A stretch of DNA of 64,000 bases from Chrysomallon squamiferum (lineage: Eukaryota; Mollusca; Gastropoda; Neomphalida; Peltospiridae), in the NCBI GenBank assembly GCA_012295275.1, contig CM022671.1, positions 14,928,956 to 14,992,955 of the forward strand, given 5' to 3'. The notes under the pieces were generated by a model. That model was not told the origin of the DNA and did not search any database. It worked only from the letters and a program-made list of their open reading frames with translations. Below are positions 13,929 through 25,834 of the stretch, piece by piece (the stretch's first letter is position 1; each line of letters starts with the position of its first letter). A program made the position numbers and the translations under genes.

Positions 13929-16378
13929 TTCATTAAATCAAATAGTAAATTCTAATTAACACATATTTTTATTTCACTACGAACATTTAACGCAAATGAA
14001 TATCCAGTCTATCGTGAATTTTGTTTGTCAGACATGATTATTATAAAAGGCCAGCCAATCAATAATACAGCCACAACAGGAAATATAAATGCATTTAGGG
14101 AAATGGTTTCATTGTAGCATTGTAACATTTTTTTCATATTTATTTCCCAGTAAAGGAAATGGTGCCATTGTTATTGTAGGATTTTTTCTTTCTTTCTCTT
14201 TTCTTTTTTTGTTTATTTATTTATTTATTAATTTTTTTGCTTTTGTATTTATATTCCACTAAATTTTGGTATGATGTATAAAAATGTTTCAGGAATTACA
14301 ATGCAAATAAATGTGTGACAAACAGATGACGTCTGCTTATTGGTGCCATATCAAAATATTATCATTTTGAACAAATAGTCAGGTGTTAAATATATATATA
14401 TATATATATTTATAATTATCAGTAATTTAATAGAATTATTATATTGTTATTATTATTATTATTATTATCAACATCATCATTTTTTTCATTGTTATTATTC
14501 ATTTATTTTTATTTTTATTTTTTATTATTATTCTTTTTTTTTTTTTTGTTAGTGCATTGATAAGCTTGGATATTGCAAAAGCAAACAAAAACAGATTAAT
14601 GAAAATTTCTGGTGGCTGTGACTTATAATATGTCTAATGTTTTGTTGTCATGGTTATCAGAATCTGAAATGACATTTCTAAGTTAATCTAATTTTTATCT
14701 GCAAATAAAAAAATAATGATCATTTCAAAAATGCCATAGAAGTGCTAAAATGTAAATGATTTTATGCACTGAAATTATGTTTAACTGAGGTAGACTAAGT
14801 TATTAAGTATTTCTTTCAAACAGCCTAATGTGTATATGTTTGTCTTTGTGTGTGTACAAGTATGTATCTGTTTGTGTGTGTGTGTGTGTTTGTGTTTTTG
14901 TGTTTACGTGTATAAGTGTGCGTGTGTGTGTGTGTGTGTTTTTACAATTATATGGCAGATAAGTGTCATGCAATAAAAAATCAAAAAATCTTTTTTAAAT
15001 AATTGAAACCCAGAAGCAGAAATGTATATTGAAAGAAACAGAACATCTGCAAAATGCATAACCACTAAATGTAGTTCATTTTATATTTATATCTATCAAT
15101 CTGCCTCTTTATCTATATCAATATATCCATATATCTATATGTCTATATCTCTATCAATATCTATCTATCTATCTATACTATACTATACACACCTTATTAA
15201 TACCTTTTTTTTTTTTACACCAGAAATAAAAATTGATATATTATGGCTGCCAAGATAAAGTCATTAAATGTATATTTACTTTCCATGTTGGCAAATGACA
15301 ATTATTTAGGATATATATATATATATTTTTTTATTTTAAATTTAATATTGATTCTCTATAGAAAATTTAACCATTACAGAAACACAGCATTCATTAAGCT
15401 CTATGAATTTATGAGGGACATGTTTTTTAATGGACCCACTATAAAATCTAAAATAGATGTCTCTGTAGTCACAGGTACATAATTTAGCCATTATGGTAAC
15501 ATTAATGAATTTTGTTTGTTTTTGTCCTTTCTCCAAGTTCTTTTTGTAACAAATAACAAATTAAGCCCTTGATGTATTGTACTAATGAGTTTTACTGACT
15601 GAAAGGTGTTCTAAAACAAAATAATCTGTGGTGACTCACACATGCGGAGGAAGCTCGTAGAAGTTGACGTTTCTGTATGTTTCTATCCACACGTCATTGT
15701 AAATATCCAGCTCTTGATACGGGTTCACAGACACCAAAACAGGACCAATGTAAGTCTAGGAATAATGAATTAACTGTACACTTAAACATGCTGTTTTACA
15801 CATATGTTTATAAATTATAACAGTACATTTCTGTTAAATAAGATGCCTGAAACTGTTTTCAAAGGAGAAAACAGATTTTTAAAGAAGAGAATGAATGTTC
15901 AAAATGGATGCCTGGAGAAATAAAACATTACAATAGCTAATATGATTATTTCTGTATCATTTCAAAACATATAATAAATATTCTTTATCAATAGATATTA
16001 AAAAAAAATTTGCATGGATATAGATGAAGAATTACAAAAATTGAGAAAATCACTGCTGATGATGTATCTTTGAAGATTGAATTTATTTTGCTTTATTTTA
16101 TATATATGTAAAAATTCTTTATATTAAAGACCTCTTTCTTTTTGCTTTGTTTCTTTTTTTTTTTTTCCAGATCAGTCATAAACTGGGTTGATGCTTAATA
16201 GTTGCTCCCATCTAAAAATCAGTAAATATTTCACTTACAAAATAAAACTTACATATATGAGATTTTCTTTAAAGCGTTTCTTGAGATTCTTGATGAAGGC
16301 ATATTGGTTTGTGTAGTCTTCCAAGAGGACAAAGTCCTGCACCCCAAAGTGATCACGTCTGTGTAGTTCCTGTTCCAT
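56..16378 (-). CDS. MYO1C: Unconventional myosin-Ic-like heavy chain, 23 coding exons, C-terminal tail missing at window edge
   Basis: Class I myosin motor linking actin to membranes. Exons in transcript order: 16253-16378, 15640-15755, 11808-12006, 11184-11264, 10325-10504, 9566-9664, 8997-9110, 8569-8640, 7581-7700, 6858-6925, 6538-6643, 6248-6328, 5807-5926 (donor uncertain), 5240-5335, 4587-4667, 3901-4006, 3478-3595, 2977-3090, 1881-1957, 1498-1566, 1175-1259, 478-637, 56-138. Phases agree throughout, giving 823 residues before the edge. Visible: N-terminus with [11 protein letters not shown] as in vertebrate MYO1C, P-loop GESGSGKT (105-112), switch [10 protein letters not shown] (157-165), switch II LDIYGFE (380-386), relay [13 protein letters not shown], converter [20 protein letters not shown], then about three IQ motifs (about 692-755). 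The TEDS site, 16 residues before DALGK, is Asp328, so activation by heavy-chain phosphorylation is not expected. Start chosen for AGCCATGG context and the match to MYO1C. The TH1/PH lipid-binding tail lies left of the window. MYO1H is the alternative orthology. Confidence 0.93.
2573..2964. mobile_element. Small element with ~25-bp terminal inverted repeats
   Basis: The left end (from about 2576) reads ACAGGTACCAGTCCATTT and the right end, reverse-complemented, reads ACAGGCACCAGTCCATTT. Matching continues through about RTCTG. The interior is non-coding and AT-rich, so this looks like a non-autonomous DNA transposon (MITE-like) inside the myosin intron between the exons at 2977 and 1957. A TA is present at both flanks but the exact target duplication is unclear. 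Confidence 0.55.
4085..4229. repeat. Compound (TG)n microsatellite
   Basis: TG repeats broken by TATG/TACATA blocks, inside a myosin intron. Long His/Thr or Cys/Val frames across it are artefacts of the repeat. Similar CA/TG tracts lie at 3423-3456, 4381-4484, 5967-6048, 7509-7535, 10811-10847 and 25797-25830. Confidence 0.95.
9770..10345. repeat. Three degenerate tandem units carrying copies of the 3' end of myosin exon 5
   Basis: Three related units begin near 9775, 10076 and 10230. Each has an A-rich tract, then a GTATAAACATT...AACTTTATCAA...GAAGC-like stretch, then a CACCTGATTTAA-like stretch. In the third unit the last part is the real exon 5 donor end. In the second it is a decayed copy of that exon end, still followed by a CAG|GTAGCT donor-like site on the minus strand. 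The first unit is the most diverged. Confidence 0.55.
10594..10650 (-). pseudogene. Truncated copy of the 5' end of myosin exon 5
   Basis: About 55 bases repeat 10466-10520, the acceptor plus first 13 codons ([13 protein letters not shown]) of the true exon 5 at 10325-10504, with only a few differences. The copy keeps the acceptor and reading frame but diverges before the rest of the exon and has no matching donor. It lies about 100 bases upstream of the real exon in transcript sense, so it is a partial local duplication rather than a usable exon. Confidence 0.75.
13181..13263 (+). repeat. Direct repeat DR1 flanking a long inverted repeat
   Basis: Resembles 15487-15585 in the same orientation, sharing TTTGTTTTTGTCCTTT, CAAGTTC and AAATTAAGCCCTTGATG. 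Both lie outside the inverted arms at 13551 and 14743, in the intron between myosin exons 2 and 3. Confidence 0.6.
13551..13878 (+). repeat. Left arm of a long inverted repeat
   Basis: About 330 bases that match the reverse complement of 14743-15063 closely outside an internal CA microsatellite. Shared blocks include TTATGCATTTTGCA, TTTCTTTCAATATACATTTC, TTGCATGACACTTATCTGCC and GTGCATAAAATCATTTACA. The pair is separated by about 865 bases, so a transcript of this intron could fold into a long hairpin. Confidence 0.8.
14743..15063 (-). repeat. Right arm of the long inverted repeat
   Basis: Reverse-complement partner of 13551-13878; see that entry. The interior microsatellite (TG here, CA in the left arm) is also mirrored. 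Confidence 0.8.
15074..15178. repeat. (ATCT)n/(TATC)n imperfect microsatellite
   Basis: Tetranucleotide ATCT/TATC runs with interruptions directly beside the right inverted arm, in myosin intron 2. Confidence 0.85.
15487..15585 (+). repeat. Direct repeat DR2 flanking the inverted repeat
   Basis: Same-orientation partner of 13181-13263. It ends about 55 bases from the donor of myosin exon 2 (15640). The DR-arm-loop-arm-DR order suggests one composite insertion of about 2.4 kb or its remains. Confidence 0.6.
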
Positions 16379-16419
16379 GGCTTACACTTTTCTCCTTTCA
16401 CGTCATCTCTACTTCAGAC
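16379..16419 (-). promoter_or_regulatory. 5' leader of the myosin coding exon with acceptor and mini-uORF
   Basis: Upstream of the myosin ATG, a plausible acceptor (TTGATAACAG) ends at 16420. The coding exon would then start at 16419, and a non-coding first exon would lie further right. Between acceptor and start is a three-codon upstream frame ATG ACG TGA (16398-16406, minus). The acceptor is read from the sequence; its use is inferred. Confidence 0.5.
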
Positions 16420-18076
16420 CTGTTATCAACAAAACATTCATCTCTTATAGGCAGCTTCTAAAATCCAGTAACTAGTACAGTTGGTTAGGACATTTGATAT
16501 AACCCACCCTGCATACAACTACATTAAATTGTTAATATGTTCAGAACAATATATTTTTCAGAATCCAATAATTTATATTGAAAGAAGCACAGTATATAAT
16601 TTAAAACTGAAAGTAAATTTAGTAAATATGTATCATTATAATAATAATTTTAAAAAATACAGTAAATGCAATACCAATAATGCTATTAATGAACGTCAGG
16701 CCTTCAAAACAATACAAATAATCCATAAATCAATTACGATAAGTTAATTTATTTTTAATAAAAATAAAATATATAAATCTCATAAAGCATTATCAATAAA
16801 ATGGTTTTTAAGAACAGAGTCACAGTGATAGCATCATTTTAATTTAGTTGTTTGTATTAAAGTGTTCACTAGTTACAGTCAAATCTCTTTATAACATCCC
16901 CATATATTCCTACATACTTACTTTCAAAAACAGTAGTGGAAATCAACTTCTCATGCAACTACTGAAAATGGTATTTTTATTTTTATATTATCAGGTTGTT
17001 GCAATTAGCTGACGACATATCAGTATTCTCAGCTGGACAAGCACTGATGTGTTTCTGACCAGCACTCAGGTCTGGTACAGGTAATAATTCACAATCTCAA
17101 TAACCTCATTAAAACAGCCAAGTTATTATAACACGGGTATCTGATGGAAACCAGTGTCAATGTTATTAAAGAGGTTTGACTGTAAAGCAATTAGTAAGTA
17201 ATTACACATTCTCAAATAACTGATATAGCAAATGGAATTAGTTTATTGATTTGTGGATAGGTATTGTTTGTTTTGGAAGGTCTAGTTTTTTTTCTGGGGT
17301 GGTGGTGTTTTAGTTGCTATTTTTAGAAATATAAATTATATCCTGTTTCTTTGATCCAGAAATTTCAAAATGACATGTAAAACTGTCACTGAAATAAATG
17401 TCAACGTGTAATGAGCTTCATTATCAAAAAAAGAAAAGAAAAGAAAGAAAAACAGAATAAAATACAATAAAATACAATGCTATGTCTGTGCCTTAGATTA
17501 ACAAATGGATGGACTATTTGTATTTTCACTTTCATATCTGCAATCAAAATGCATAAGTCATGTTTTAGCAGCATTTGCCACTTTAGAACATAAACCAGTC
17601 TGTATATATTTAGAAGATAATATTATAATCACATTCTTACTTGAGCAAATGAAGTACACTGTTGACATGCCAAAACCAAGTATTGAATTCCAGTCAGAAA
17701 AGGTTTGCAGAATCATATTAATTTAAAAATGTAATTGATAATGAATTTAAAATAAAATTAAAACATGCTGAATCATATTAAATTATACAGTGTGAAATTA
17801 AATAATTTTTTTTAATGTATACTTTATTATAGTAAATTATAGTCAGTTATTTAAGTACTCAAAATCAGTTCAGAGACTCTTTTGTTAGCCATAAAATATA
17901 AATAATTATTAGTCAGATTTCCAAAAACATTAAATATAAAATTTACTCAAAACATTTACTGACTGAATTCTCAAGTGATATATTAGAAGAATATACAAAG
18001 TAATAATTGAGCAGTGGAAAACTGAGATGAACCTCAACTGCAAGAACATCAGTTAATATAGTAAATCAGGGATTAC

Positions 18077-18107
<31 letters not shown>

Positions 18108-20124
18108 GTAATAAAAGAAAAATATGTAATTATCCATTGCCTTTAAAAGATAAGTAATCCATCTTAAGATCATGAACATTAAATTCAGATAAACGACATA
18201 AAAAAACAAAACAATATTTACTGCTGACATTTTCTAAAGAAATGAAAAATTGATTTAAAATAGACAGTTATATGAAAAAGGAAGGTATGAAAAATACACA
18301 AGTATTTTAATTATACAATAAATAAGAGCTTTTAACTGCACAATATTTATTTATAATAATTCTGGTATTATCAAATTTATAAATAAAATTAGCATTATTA
18401 TTTTTTTAAATAATTTTTTTATTCTTCAACTTATTTTAATACTTATTTGAAAACAGTCTTTCTCAGTAAAAGTAATAAATGATTCATAATTACAAATGGA
18501 CAAAAAAAAAAAAAATAATAATAATAATAATAATAATAAACAAAAATAAAAACTCACAGTATAGAAATCTTAAGTTCATTATACCTTTTTTTGTTGTTGT
18601 TTTTTTTGCCAAATCAATGACAACTAGAATTTAACAGATAAAAAAGTCTAAAAATAGGTTTTATCTGAAAGTGAAAATAAATCCAGACTGTATGGTAAAG
18701 GTAACATGAACAACAGAGCATTATCAACTCCTACATTATAAGACTACAGCTAACACAAGTGGTCTGTTCTGTTGTTATCTGAAAAGTAGCCCGAGTTACA
18801 CACAGTGCTCATGATTCATTCCACTGGGTGTAGTTTATATAATTATATAAAAATATATTTTAAAATCTCTACTAAGATAATACTTCAAGAAAGATTAAAA
18901 AAATCCAGGTGTTTAATCCACACACAAATCAGACTTGTGTTTTTCATAAAATTTAAAGGCAAATAGTTCAAGATAAATCTTCTGCAATTAAAAAATATTT
19001 TTCTATTTGAAAAAAAGAATAGGCTATGCCTTAATAATTAAAGTTTCAGAGTGATAACAGATGACAAGTTCAATTCGATTTTTTTAAAACATTTTTTTTT
19101 TTTTAAATTAAAATTAATAAAAAGGCAATTTCATTTTAAATTCTCTCTAATTTTAAACACATTCAAACTAATATTAAAATTCACACCTTATACAACTATA
19201 GCAATCTCAGGACACAATGATAAGCTGTTAAAATTTAGCTGAGGAATATTTAATATCAGTTGTTCTTGAAGACCAGTAAATTAATGAATGAAATGAAATG
19301 ACACTTGAATTAGAAGGCCTCATTAAATTATAAGACTTACAAATATGATTACAAACTAGACATATATCTAAAATAAAAATTATGTCCTTGTCAGTTGTTT
19401 CAGTTTACAAGAAATGGCTTGGCACAGTGACATGAAATATCCACCATATTAGCTACACAGAGCAATTCAAAGTCGAATTGATCCTGCTATCATTATAACT
19501 CACTCTGTCTCTCCAGTGACTTAGCAACACAACTAAGTTCTCACCTAACAAAATATAAAGCAGTTACAGTGTTACCTGATGTTTGAATCCATAATGAAAC
19601 AAGCACTGACCCTCTATCTCTGCTCAACATCAGTTACATGCAATCAGTGAACTCGCCTGGCTCTGTTAGTATGTCAGATATTCTGATACGCTGACACGAG
19701 TAAAACAGACACACGTGTATAACTATAACAATGTAAATATGGTGTAAACTATGTTAGAACAGTCTGATATTAATGACACTGTCTTTTTGGTTCAGTGTGG
19801 TAAAAAAAAAAAAAAAAAAAAAATCTTTTGAATAATTGACACTAAATTTTTTTTTTTCATTTGGTATCACTTGAGGTAATCAGATGTAGAGAGGCAGACC
19901 GTGTCATGCTGAGATGTTTAATAAAAGACATGTTCAGCGAGGTGCCGCCTCCTCAGTGTACAGGGAAGTTACCTGTCAAACAACTCAATAAATGTACACT
20001 AAAATAAACTGTGAGAAAACCCTGCAGTCTAAGTGACAGGGTGGTTATAGGTTTATTCACTGTGAAATAACAGTGTCACATCGTTCTCCAGAAACTTCAT
20101 TTCTATAAAATAGATTTCATAAAA

Positions 20125-20156
<32 letters not shown>
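16420..20156. other. Probable 5' UTR intron of the myosin gene; no coding exon seen
   Basis: Very AT-rich and CpG-poor, with poly-A runs (18081-18107, 19801-19823) and an (AAT)n tract near 18515-18540. It contains a pogo-like element (16876-17182) and a dispersed repeat (18217-18350) related to 9890-10020. A segment near 19870-19985 is less AT-rich and ends on the minus strand in an ACAG|GTAACT donor-like site, so it could be a non-coding exon. No open frame matches a known family. Confidence 0.5.
16876..17182. mobile_element. Pogo-like non-autonomous element with TA target duplication
   Basis: The left end CAGTCAAATCTCTTTATAAC and the right end, reverse-complemented CAGTCAAACCTCTTTAATAAC, form terminal inverted repeats. 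TA sits immediately outside both ends (16874-16875 and 17183-17184), as expected for Tc1/mariner/pogo insertions. Length 307 bases, no transposase. The CAGTnAAACCTCTTTATA style of end recalls pogo/Tigger elements; the class is inferred from this and the TA. Confidence 0.75.
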
Positions 20157-20163
<7 letters not shown>

Positions 20164-21344
20164 CTTCATTATCCGTTTTGACACTGAATATTGGAAGTCT
20201 GCTGGTCATCTCAAAAAAAAAAAATATGGAGGCAAAGTCTTTCAAGTAAATTTGCATTACAATACCACTTGGTGTCAGGGAGGACAATATTATTTATGAT
20301 GATCAAGTTCAAGATAATTTTGAAGATGAGTACAGCATCAAACATAACATCTGCTATGCTGCAGATATTACCTTTTTCAGATTTTTAGTATACTATGTGA
20401 CAGATTCACTTATAATTTACTTATAATTGGTAATAAAAAATATTAATCTATATAATAATTTAGTAATAAAACACAGCATTATAAACAATTTCAAATTAAG
20501 GGTGGAGCCTATAAAAAATCTTAATCCAGCTCTGAATACAAATGTATCTGTCTGGTTGAGCATCAGTGTAAGTTTTGGTTAGTTTTGAAGATTATTAATG
20601 AATTATTTGTGTGATAAAAAAGAAGGATTATGAGTAAAGTGTTAAATCAACACTATTTATGTTGACATAATGTGCAGGTAAGATAATGAAAAAAAAAACA
20701 AGTAGTAAAGTAGTGTAAGAGAAACAGTAAAATGTCAGCTGATAGCATCAACACAAACTTCTAACACTTTGCCCCTGTTTGTCAACAAAATGTACATGTT
20801 GCTGTACAATAAGCCATCTGAGTAGTATTAACAACAGTGAACATGGGTGTGTGTTTATCACAAATGACACAAGTTAAAAAACATGGATTAAAAACTGCTC
20901 GAAGGTGATTATCATGAAAAACACAAGCACACTTTATCATAAATTTGATGACATTTACAAACGTTAAAAACAAAAAAAAAAACAGTTATAAATTAGTTAT
21001 TTTTCCTATAATTCCTTTAACAATACTCAAAAGAATAATTTTCATTTTGGAATAATTTTTTTGTTGGGAAATGTTTTGCTTTGATGTAGAATTCTTTTGT
21101 TGTGTTTGATGGTTTTTTTTGTCTGTGTGTGTCTATGTGTTTGTGTGTGACTGTATATATGTGTATGTGTCTGTGTCTATGTCTCTAGAAATATTCATAT
21201 GTTAATAAATGTAATAGTTGACAAAAACAAGTTAACATTGTAGTTTCTGTCCTTAATATTTTCTTTCTTTTTAATTTTTTTTTATTTAAACTATGTTTGA
21301 GGAAGAAAAGAAATACAAGTCCTTTTTGCAAGACAAAATTATTA

Positions 21345-21380
<36 letters not shown>

Positions 21381-22835
21381 TTAAATTATTTTTTAATTAA
21401 ATTTTACAGTATCACAACTGAAGAAAAGCCTTTGTCAGTAATAATGCATTCACACAAAATTAAACCAAAACAAATATTAATAAAACACTGAATTACAAAA
21501 TATTCTGTAAAAACTTACTGACTTCTTACACTGTCTCATCAGAATTTACTGTCAGGGCAAACAACTAAATTCATGAGATAACAACCCTTGCACAGGCTCT
21601 GACAAGCAGAAGTTTGTAAGAAACTAGTGTGAAAGTTAATTCAGAATTAAGTGAGACTAGCAGAAACTTCACATCTTGTCTATCTGAAACTTCATATCAC
21701 TTGTCTTAATTCTGTGTCATCTCAAAGCTTTGACATGCAAACAGAAACTCAGTAAAACCTGCTGGATTAACACAGATGTGATTCCTTCACAACTTGAAAA
21801 TGCAATTTTATCTCACTGGAAATATGGTCTAGTATGTGTACAAAGTGAATTATACTTTTTTCACAAAACATACTTTAAAAACATCATAAAAGGCTGTTGC
21901 AGATCTATTGAAAAGTAAAATTAAACAAAATGAAATACTGATTCAATTTATATGTCAATTCTAACATAAAAAGAAAAAGAAAAATATAGAAAGAAAAATA
22001 TTAAATAAATTGGAAATAAAAAAGCAACAGTTCATAAAAAATACGACTTATAAAAACATATTAAAGTTTAAAAAAAAAAAAAAAAAATTTTAAACAACAT
22101 GAAAAATTACAAAACAAATACATAAATAACTAATCAAACAAAGAAATATTTTAAACCAATCTGTATAATAAATATTATTTTTTTACTTACTCATAAGGAT
22201 AATTTCAACACTTGTCTTGAACCTCCACTGAATTCCAAATTGTTCGAAATAGGAGATCACCACAGAATGTTGAAAAAAGAAATAAAAAGAAGCTGTTTAA
22301 CTTGACAACAACTATATCCCGTACACACGGTGATAATGTCGTGTAAAGTGTGTTCATGAAATCTGGTCAAACACTAAGTAGAAATCTATAGTTTTTGAAA
22401 GGACATTTTATTTGCTTGTAATCTGTTTTGTCAGACAAATGATTGCTCGACCAACATGACAAATTAGTCGAGCACACACACACACACAGGAAAAACGGTT
22501 ACACAAGAATTATTTGAGGAATCTTACTTGGTTTCTGTGCACTGAACATTAGCCTTGTCGCAGTCAAATCCACCAATTTTTACTCGGAAACACAAATGAA
22601 CCCAACCTGCATAAAAAAAAAAAAATTTCAGCTTGTGGATGTAACCCAAATTGTTACCTTCATATGCACAAATCTATCAACAGTTTCAAAATAGTGGATG
22701 GTGGGGAGTCACTGCCCCCTTCCCCCTTATAACTGTTTTAGTGAGAGGTGTTGTAATTCAGCAGCTATTTAAGTCTAAACAACAGTCTACTGTTATCTTC
22801 TTTTATTAAAGTTTTTCACTTGAAGAATTAAATAC
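20157..22835. repeat. Tandem segmental duplication, copy 1 (~2.7 kb)
   Basis: Nearly identical to 22870-25558 over its whole length, with only scattered substitutions and short indels (for example near 20680/23385 and 21055/23750). Each copy follows a poly-T tract and contains a (TTA)n tract, a TG tract, a 79-base exon-like segment and a stretch reading GTGGATGGTGGGGAGTCACTG. The high identity implies a recent event. No family protein is encoded. Confidence 0.95.
22528..22606 (-). other. Exon-like segment, duplicated copy 1 (candidate 5' UTR or alternative exon)
   Basis: On the minus strand a pyrimidine-rich tract ending ATGCAG precedes 79 bases that end at CCAA|GTAAGA, a good U2 donor. The segment is less AT-rich than its surroundings and identical in both duplicates. 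One frame is open throughout (25 codons including WVHLCFRVKIGGFDCDK) but matches no family I recognise. It lies upstream of the myosin coding exons on the same strand, so a non-coding leader exon is the simplest reading. Confidence 0.4.
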
Positions 22836-22869
22836 TGAATTATTTTTTTTTTTTTTTTTTTTTTTGTAA

Positions 22870-24041
22870 AATTAAGTTTCATTGCCCGTTTTGACACTGA
22901 ATATTGGAAGTCTGCTGGTCATCTCAAAAAAAAAAATATGGAGGCAAAGTCTTTCAAGTAAATTTGCATTACAATACCACTTGGTGTCAGGGAGGACAAT
23001 ATTATTTATGATGATCAAGTTCAAGATAATTTTGAAGATGAGTACAGCATCAAACATAACATCTGCTATGCTGCAGATATTACCTTTTTCAGATTTTTAG
23101 TATACTATGTGACAGATTCACTTATAATTTACTTATAATTGGTAATAAAAAATATTAATCTATATAATAATTTAGTAATAAAACACAGCATTATAAACAA
23201 TTTCAAATTAAGGGTGGAGCCTATAAAAAATCTTAATCCAGCTCTGAATACAAATGTATCTGTCTGGTTGAGCATCAGTGTAAGTTTTGGTTAGTTTTGA
23301 AGATTATTAATGAATTATTTGTGTGATAAAAAAGAAGGATTATGAGTAAAGTGTTAAATCAACACTATTTATGTTGACATAGCTGTATGTGCAGGTAAGA
23401 TAATGAAAAAACACAAGTAAAGTAGTGTAAGAGAAACAGTAAAATGTCAGCTGATAGCATCAACACAAACTTCTAACACTTGCCCCTGTTTGTCAACAAA
23501 ATGTACATGTTGCTGTACAATAAGCCATCTGAGTAGTATTAACAACAGTGAACATGGGTGTGTGTTTATCACAAATGACACAAGTTAAAAAACATGGATT
23601 AAAAACTGCTCGAAGGTGATTATCATGAAAAACACAAGCACACTTTATCATAAATTTGATGACATTTACAAACGTTAAAAACAAAAAAAAAAACAGTTAT
23701 AAATTAGTTATTTTTCCTATAATTCCTTTAACAATACTCAAAAGAATAATTTTTTTGGGGGGGAAATGTTTTGCTACTGTAGAATTCTTGTTGTGTTTGA
23801 TGGTTTTTTTTGTCTGTGTGTGTCTATGTGTTTGTGTGTGACTGTATATATGTGTATGTGTCTGTGTCTATGTCTCTAGAAATATTCATATGTTAATAAA
23901 TGTAATAGTTGACAAAAATTACAAGTTAACAAATGTAGTTTCTGTCCTTAATATTTTCTTTCTTTTTAATTTTTTTTTATTTTAAAACTATGTTTGAGGA
24001 AGAAAAGAAATACAAGTCCTTTTTGCAAGACAAAATTATTA

Positions 24042-24077
<36 letters not shown>

Positions 24078-25558
24078 TTAAATTATTTTTTAATTAAATT
24101 TTACAGTATCACAACTGAAGAAAAGCCTTTGTCAGTAATAATGCATTCACACAAAATTAAACCAAAACAAATATTAATAAAACACTGAATTACAAAATAT
24201 TCTGTAAAAACTTACTGACTTCTTACACTGTCTCATCAGAATTTACTGTCAGGGCAAATAACTAAATTCATGAGATAACAACCCTTGCACAGGCTCTGAC
24301 AAGCAGAAGTTTGTAAGAAACTAGTGTGAAAGTTAATTCAGAATTAAGTGAGACTAGCAGAAACTTCACATCTTGTCTATCTGAAACTTCATATCACTTG
24401 TCTTAATTCTGTGTCATCTCAAAGCTTTGACATGCAAACAGAAACTCAGTAAAACCTGCTGGATTAACACAGATGTGATTCCTTCACAACTTGAAAATGC
24501 AATTTTATCTCACTGGAAATATGGTCTAGTATGTGTACAAAGTGAATTATACTTTTTTTCACAAAACATACTTTAAAAACATCAAAAAGGCTGTTGCAAA
24601 AAAGTAAAATTAAACAAAATGAAATACTGATTCAATTTATATGTCAATTCTAACATAAAAAGAAAAAAAGAAAAATATAGAAAGAAAAAAATATTAAATA
24701 AATTGGAAAAAAAAAAGCAACAGTTCATAAAAAATAATAATATATTAAAGCTATAAAAAAACATATTAAAGTTTAAAAAAAAAAAAAAAAAACTTGAAAA
24801 AATTAAAAACAAATACATGAAAAATTAATCAAACAAATACATAAATAACTAATCAAAATTAAATAAATATTTTTAAAACCAATCTGTATAATAAATATTA
24901 TTTTTTTACTTACTCATAAGATAATTTCAACAACTTGTCTTGAACCTCCACTGAATTCCAAATTGTTCGAAATAGGATATCACCACAGAATGTTGAAAAA
25001 AGAAATAAAAAGAAGCTGTTTAACTTGACAACAACTATATCCCGTACACACGGTGATAATGTCGTGTAAAGTGTGTTCATGAAATCTGGTCAAACACTAA
25101 GTAGAAATCTATAGTTTTTGAAAGGACATTTTATTTGCTTGTAATCTGTTTTGTCAGACAAATGATTGCTCGACCAACATGACAAATTAGTCGAGCACAC
25201 ACACACACACAGGAAAAACGGTTACACAAGAATTATTTGAGGAATCTTACTTGGTTTCTGTGCACTGAACATTAGCCTTGTCGCAGTCAAATCCACCAAT
25301 TTTTACTCGGAAACACAAATGAACCCAACCTGCATAAAAAAAAAAAAAATTCAGCTTGTGGATGTAACCCAAATTGTTACCTTCATATGCACAAATCTAT
25401 CAACAGTTTCAAAATAGTGGATGGTGGGGAGTCACTGCCCCCTTCCCCCTTATAACTGTTTTAGTGAGAGGTGTTGTAATTCAGCAGCTATTTAAGTCTA
25501 AACAACAGTCTACTGTTATCTTCTTTTATTAAAGTTTTTCACTTGAAGAATTAAATAC
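22870..25558. repeat. Tandem segmental duplication, copy 2 (~2.7 kb)
   Basis: Second copy of 20157-22835 in direct orientation, offset about 2713-2723 bases. The junction is a poly-T tract (about 22843-22865), which suggests slippage or unequal exchange between poly-T tracts. Confidence 0.95.
25251..25329 (-). other. Exon-like segment, duplicated copy 2
   Basis: Identical to 22528-22606, with the same acceptor and donor context. If used, the two copies would be alternative or tandem leader exons. Confidence 0.4.
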
Positions 25559-25797
25559 GATACTGAGACTACAACTATAGCTTCACTAAAACATGGCAAG
25601 ATCTGTTCCTTGAGTCAGTATACATCTGTTCATTACAACATCTCAAGGACTAGTTATAGAATGTACACAAAATTTATAAATCATCTTAAAGAACACTAAT
25701 AAATCCTTATACTGAAAAATGTAGTATTTTATATCACATACATTACATATGTACATAGTGTTTGTGTGTGTGTGTCTGTGTATATATGTATATATAT

Positions 25798-25834
<37 letters not shown>

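Noticed and set aside
20782-23684. Identical 63-codon minus-strand frames in both 2.7-kb copies (20782-20973 and 23493-23684)
   Set aside because: Identity follows from the recent duplication. There is no family resemblance, and nearby bases drift by indels, so conservation is not evidence of coding.
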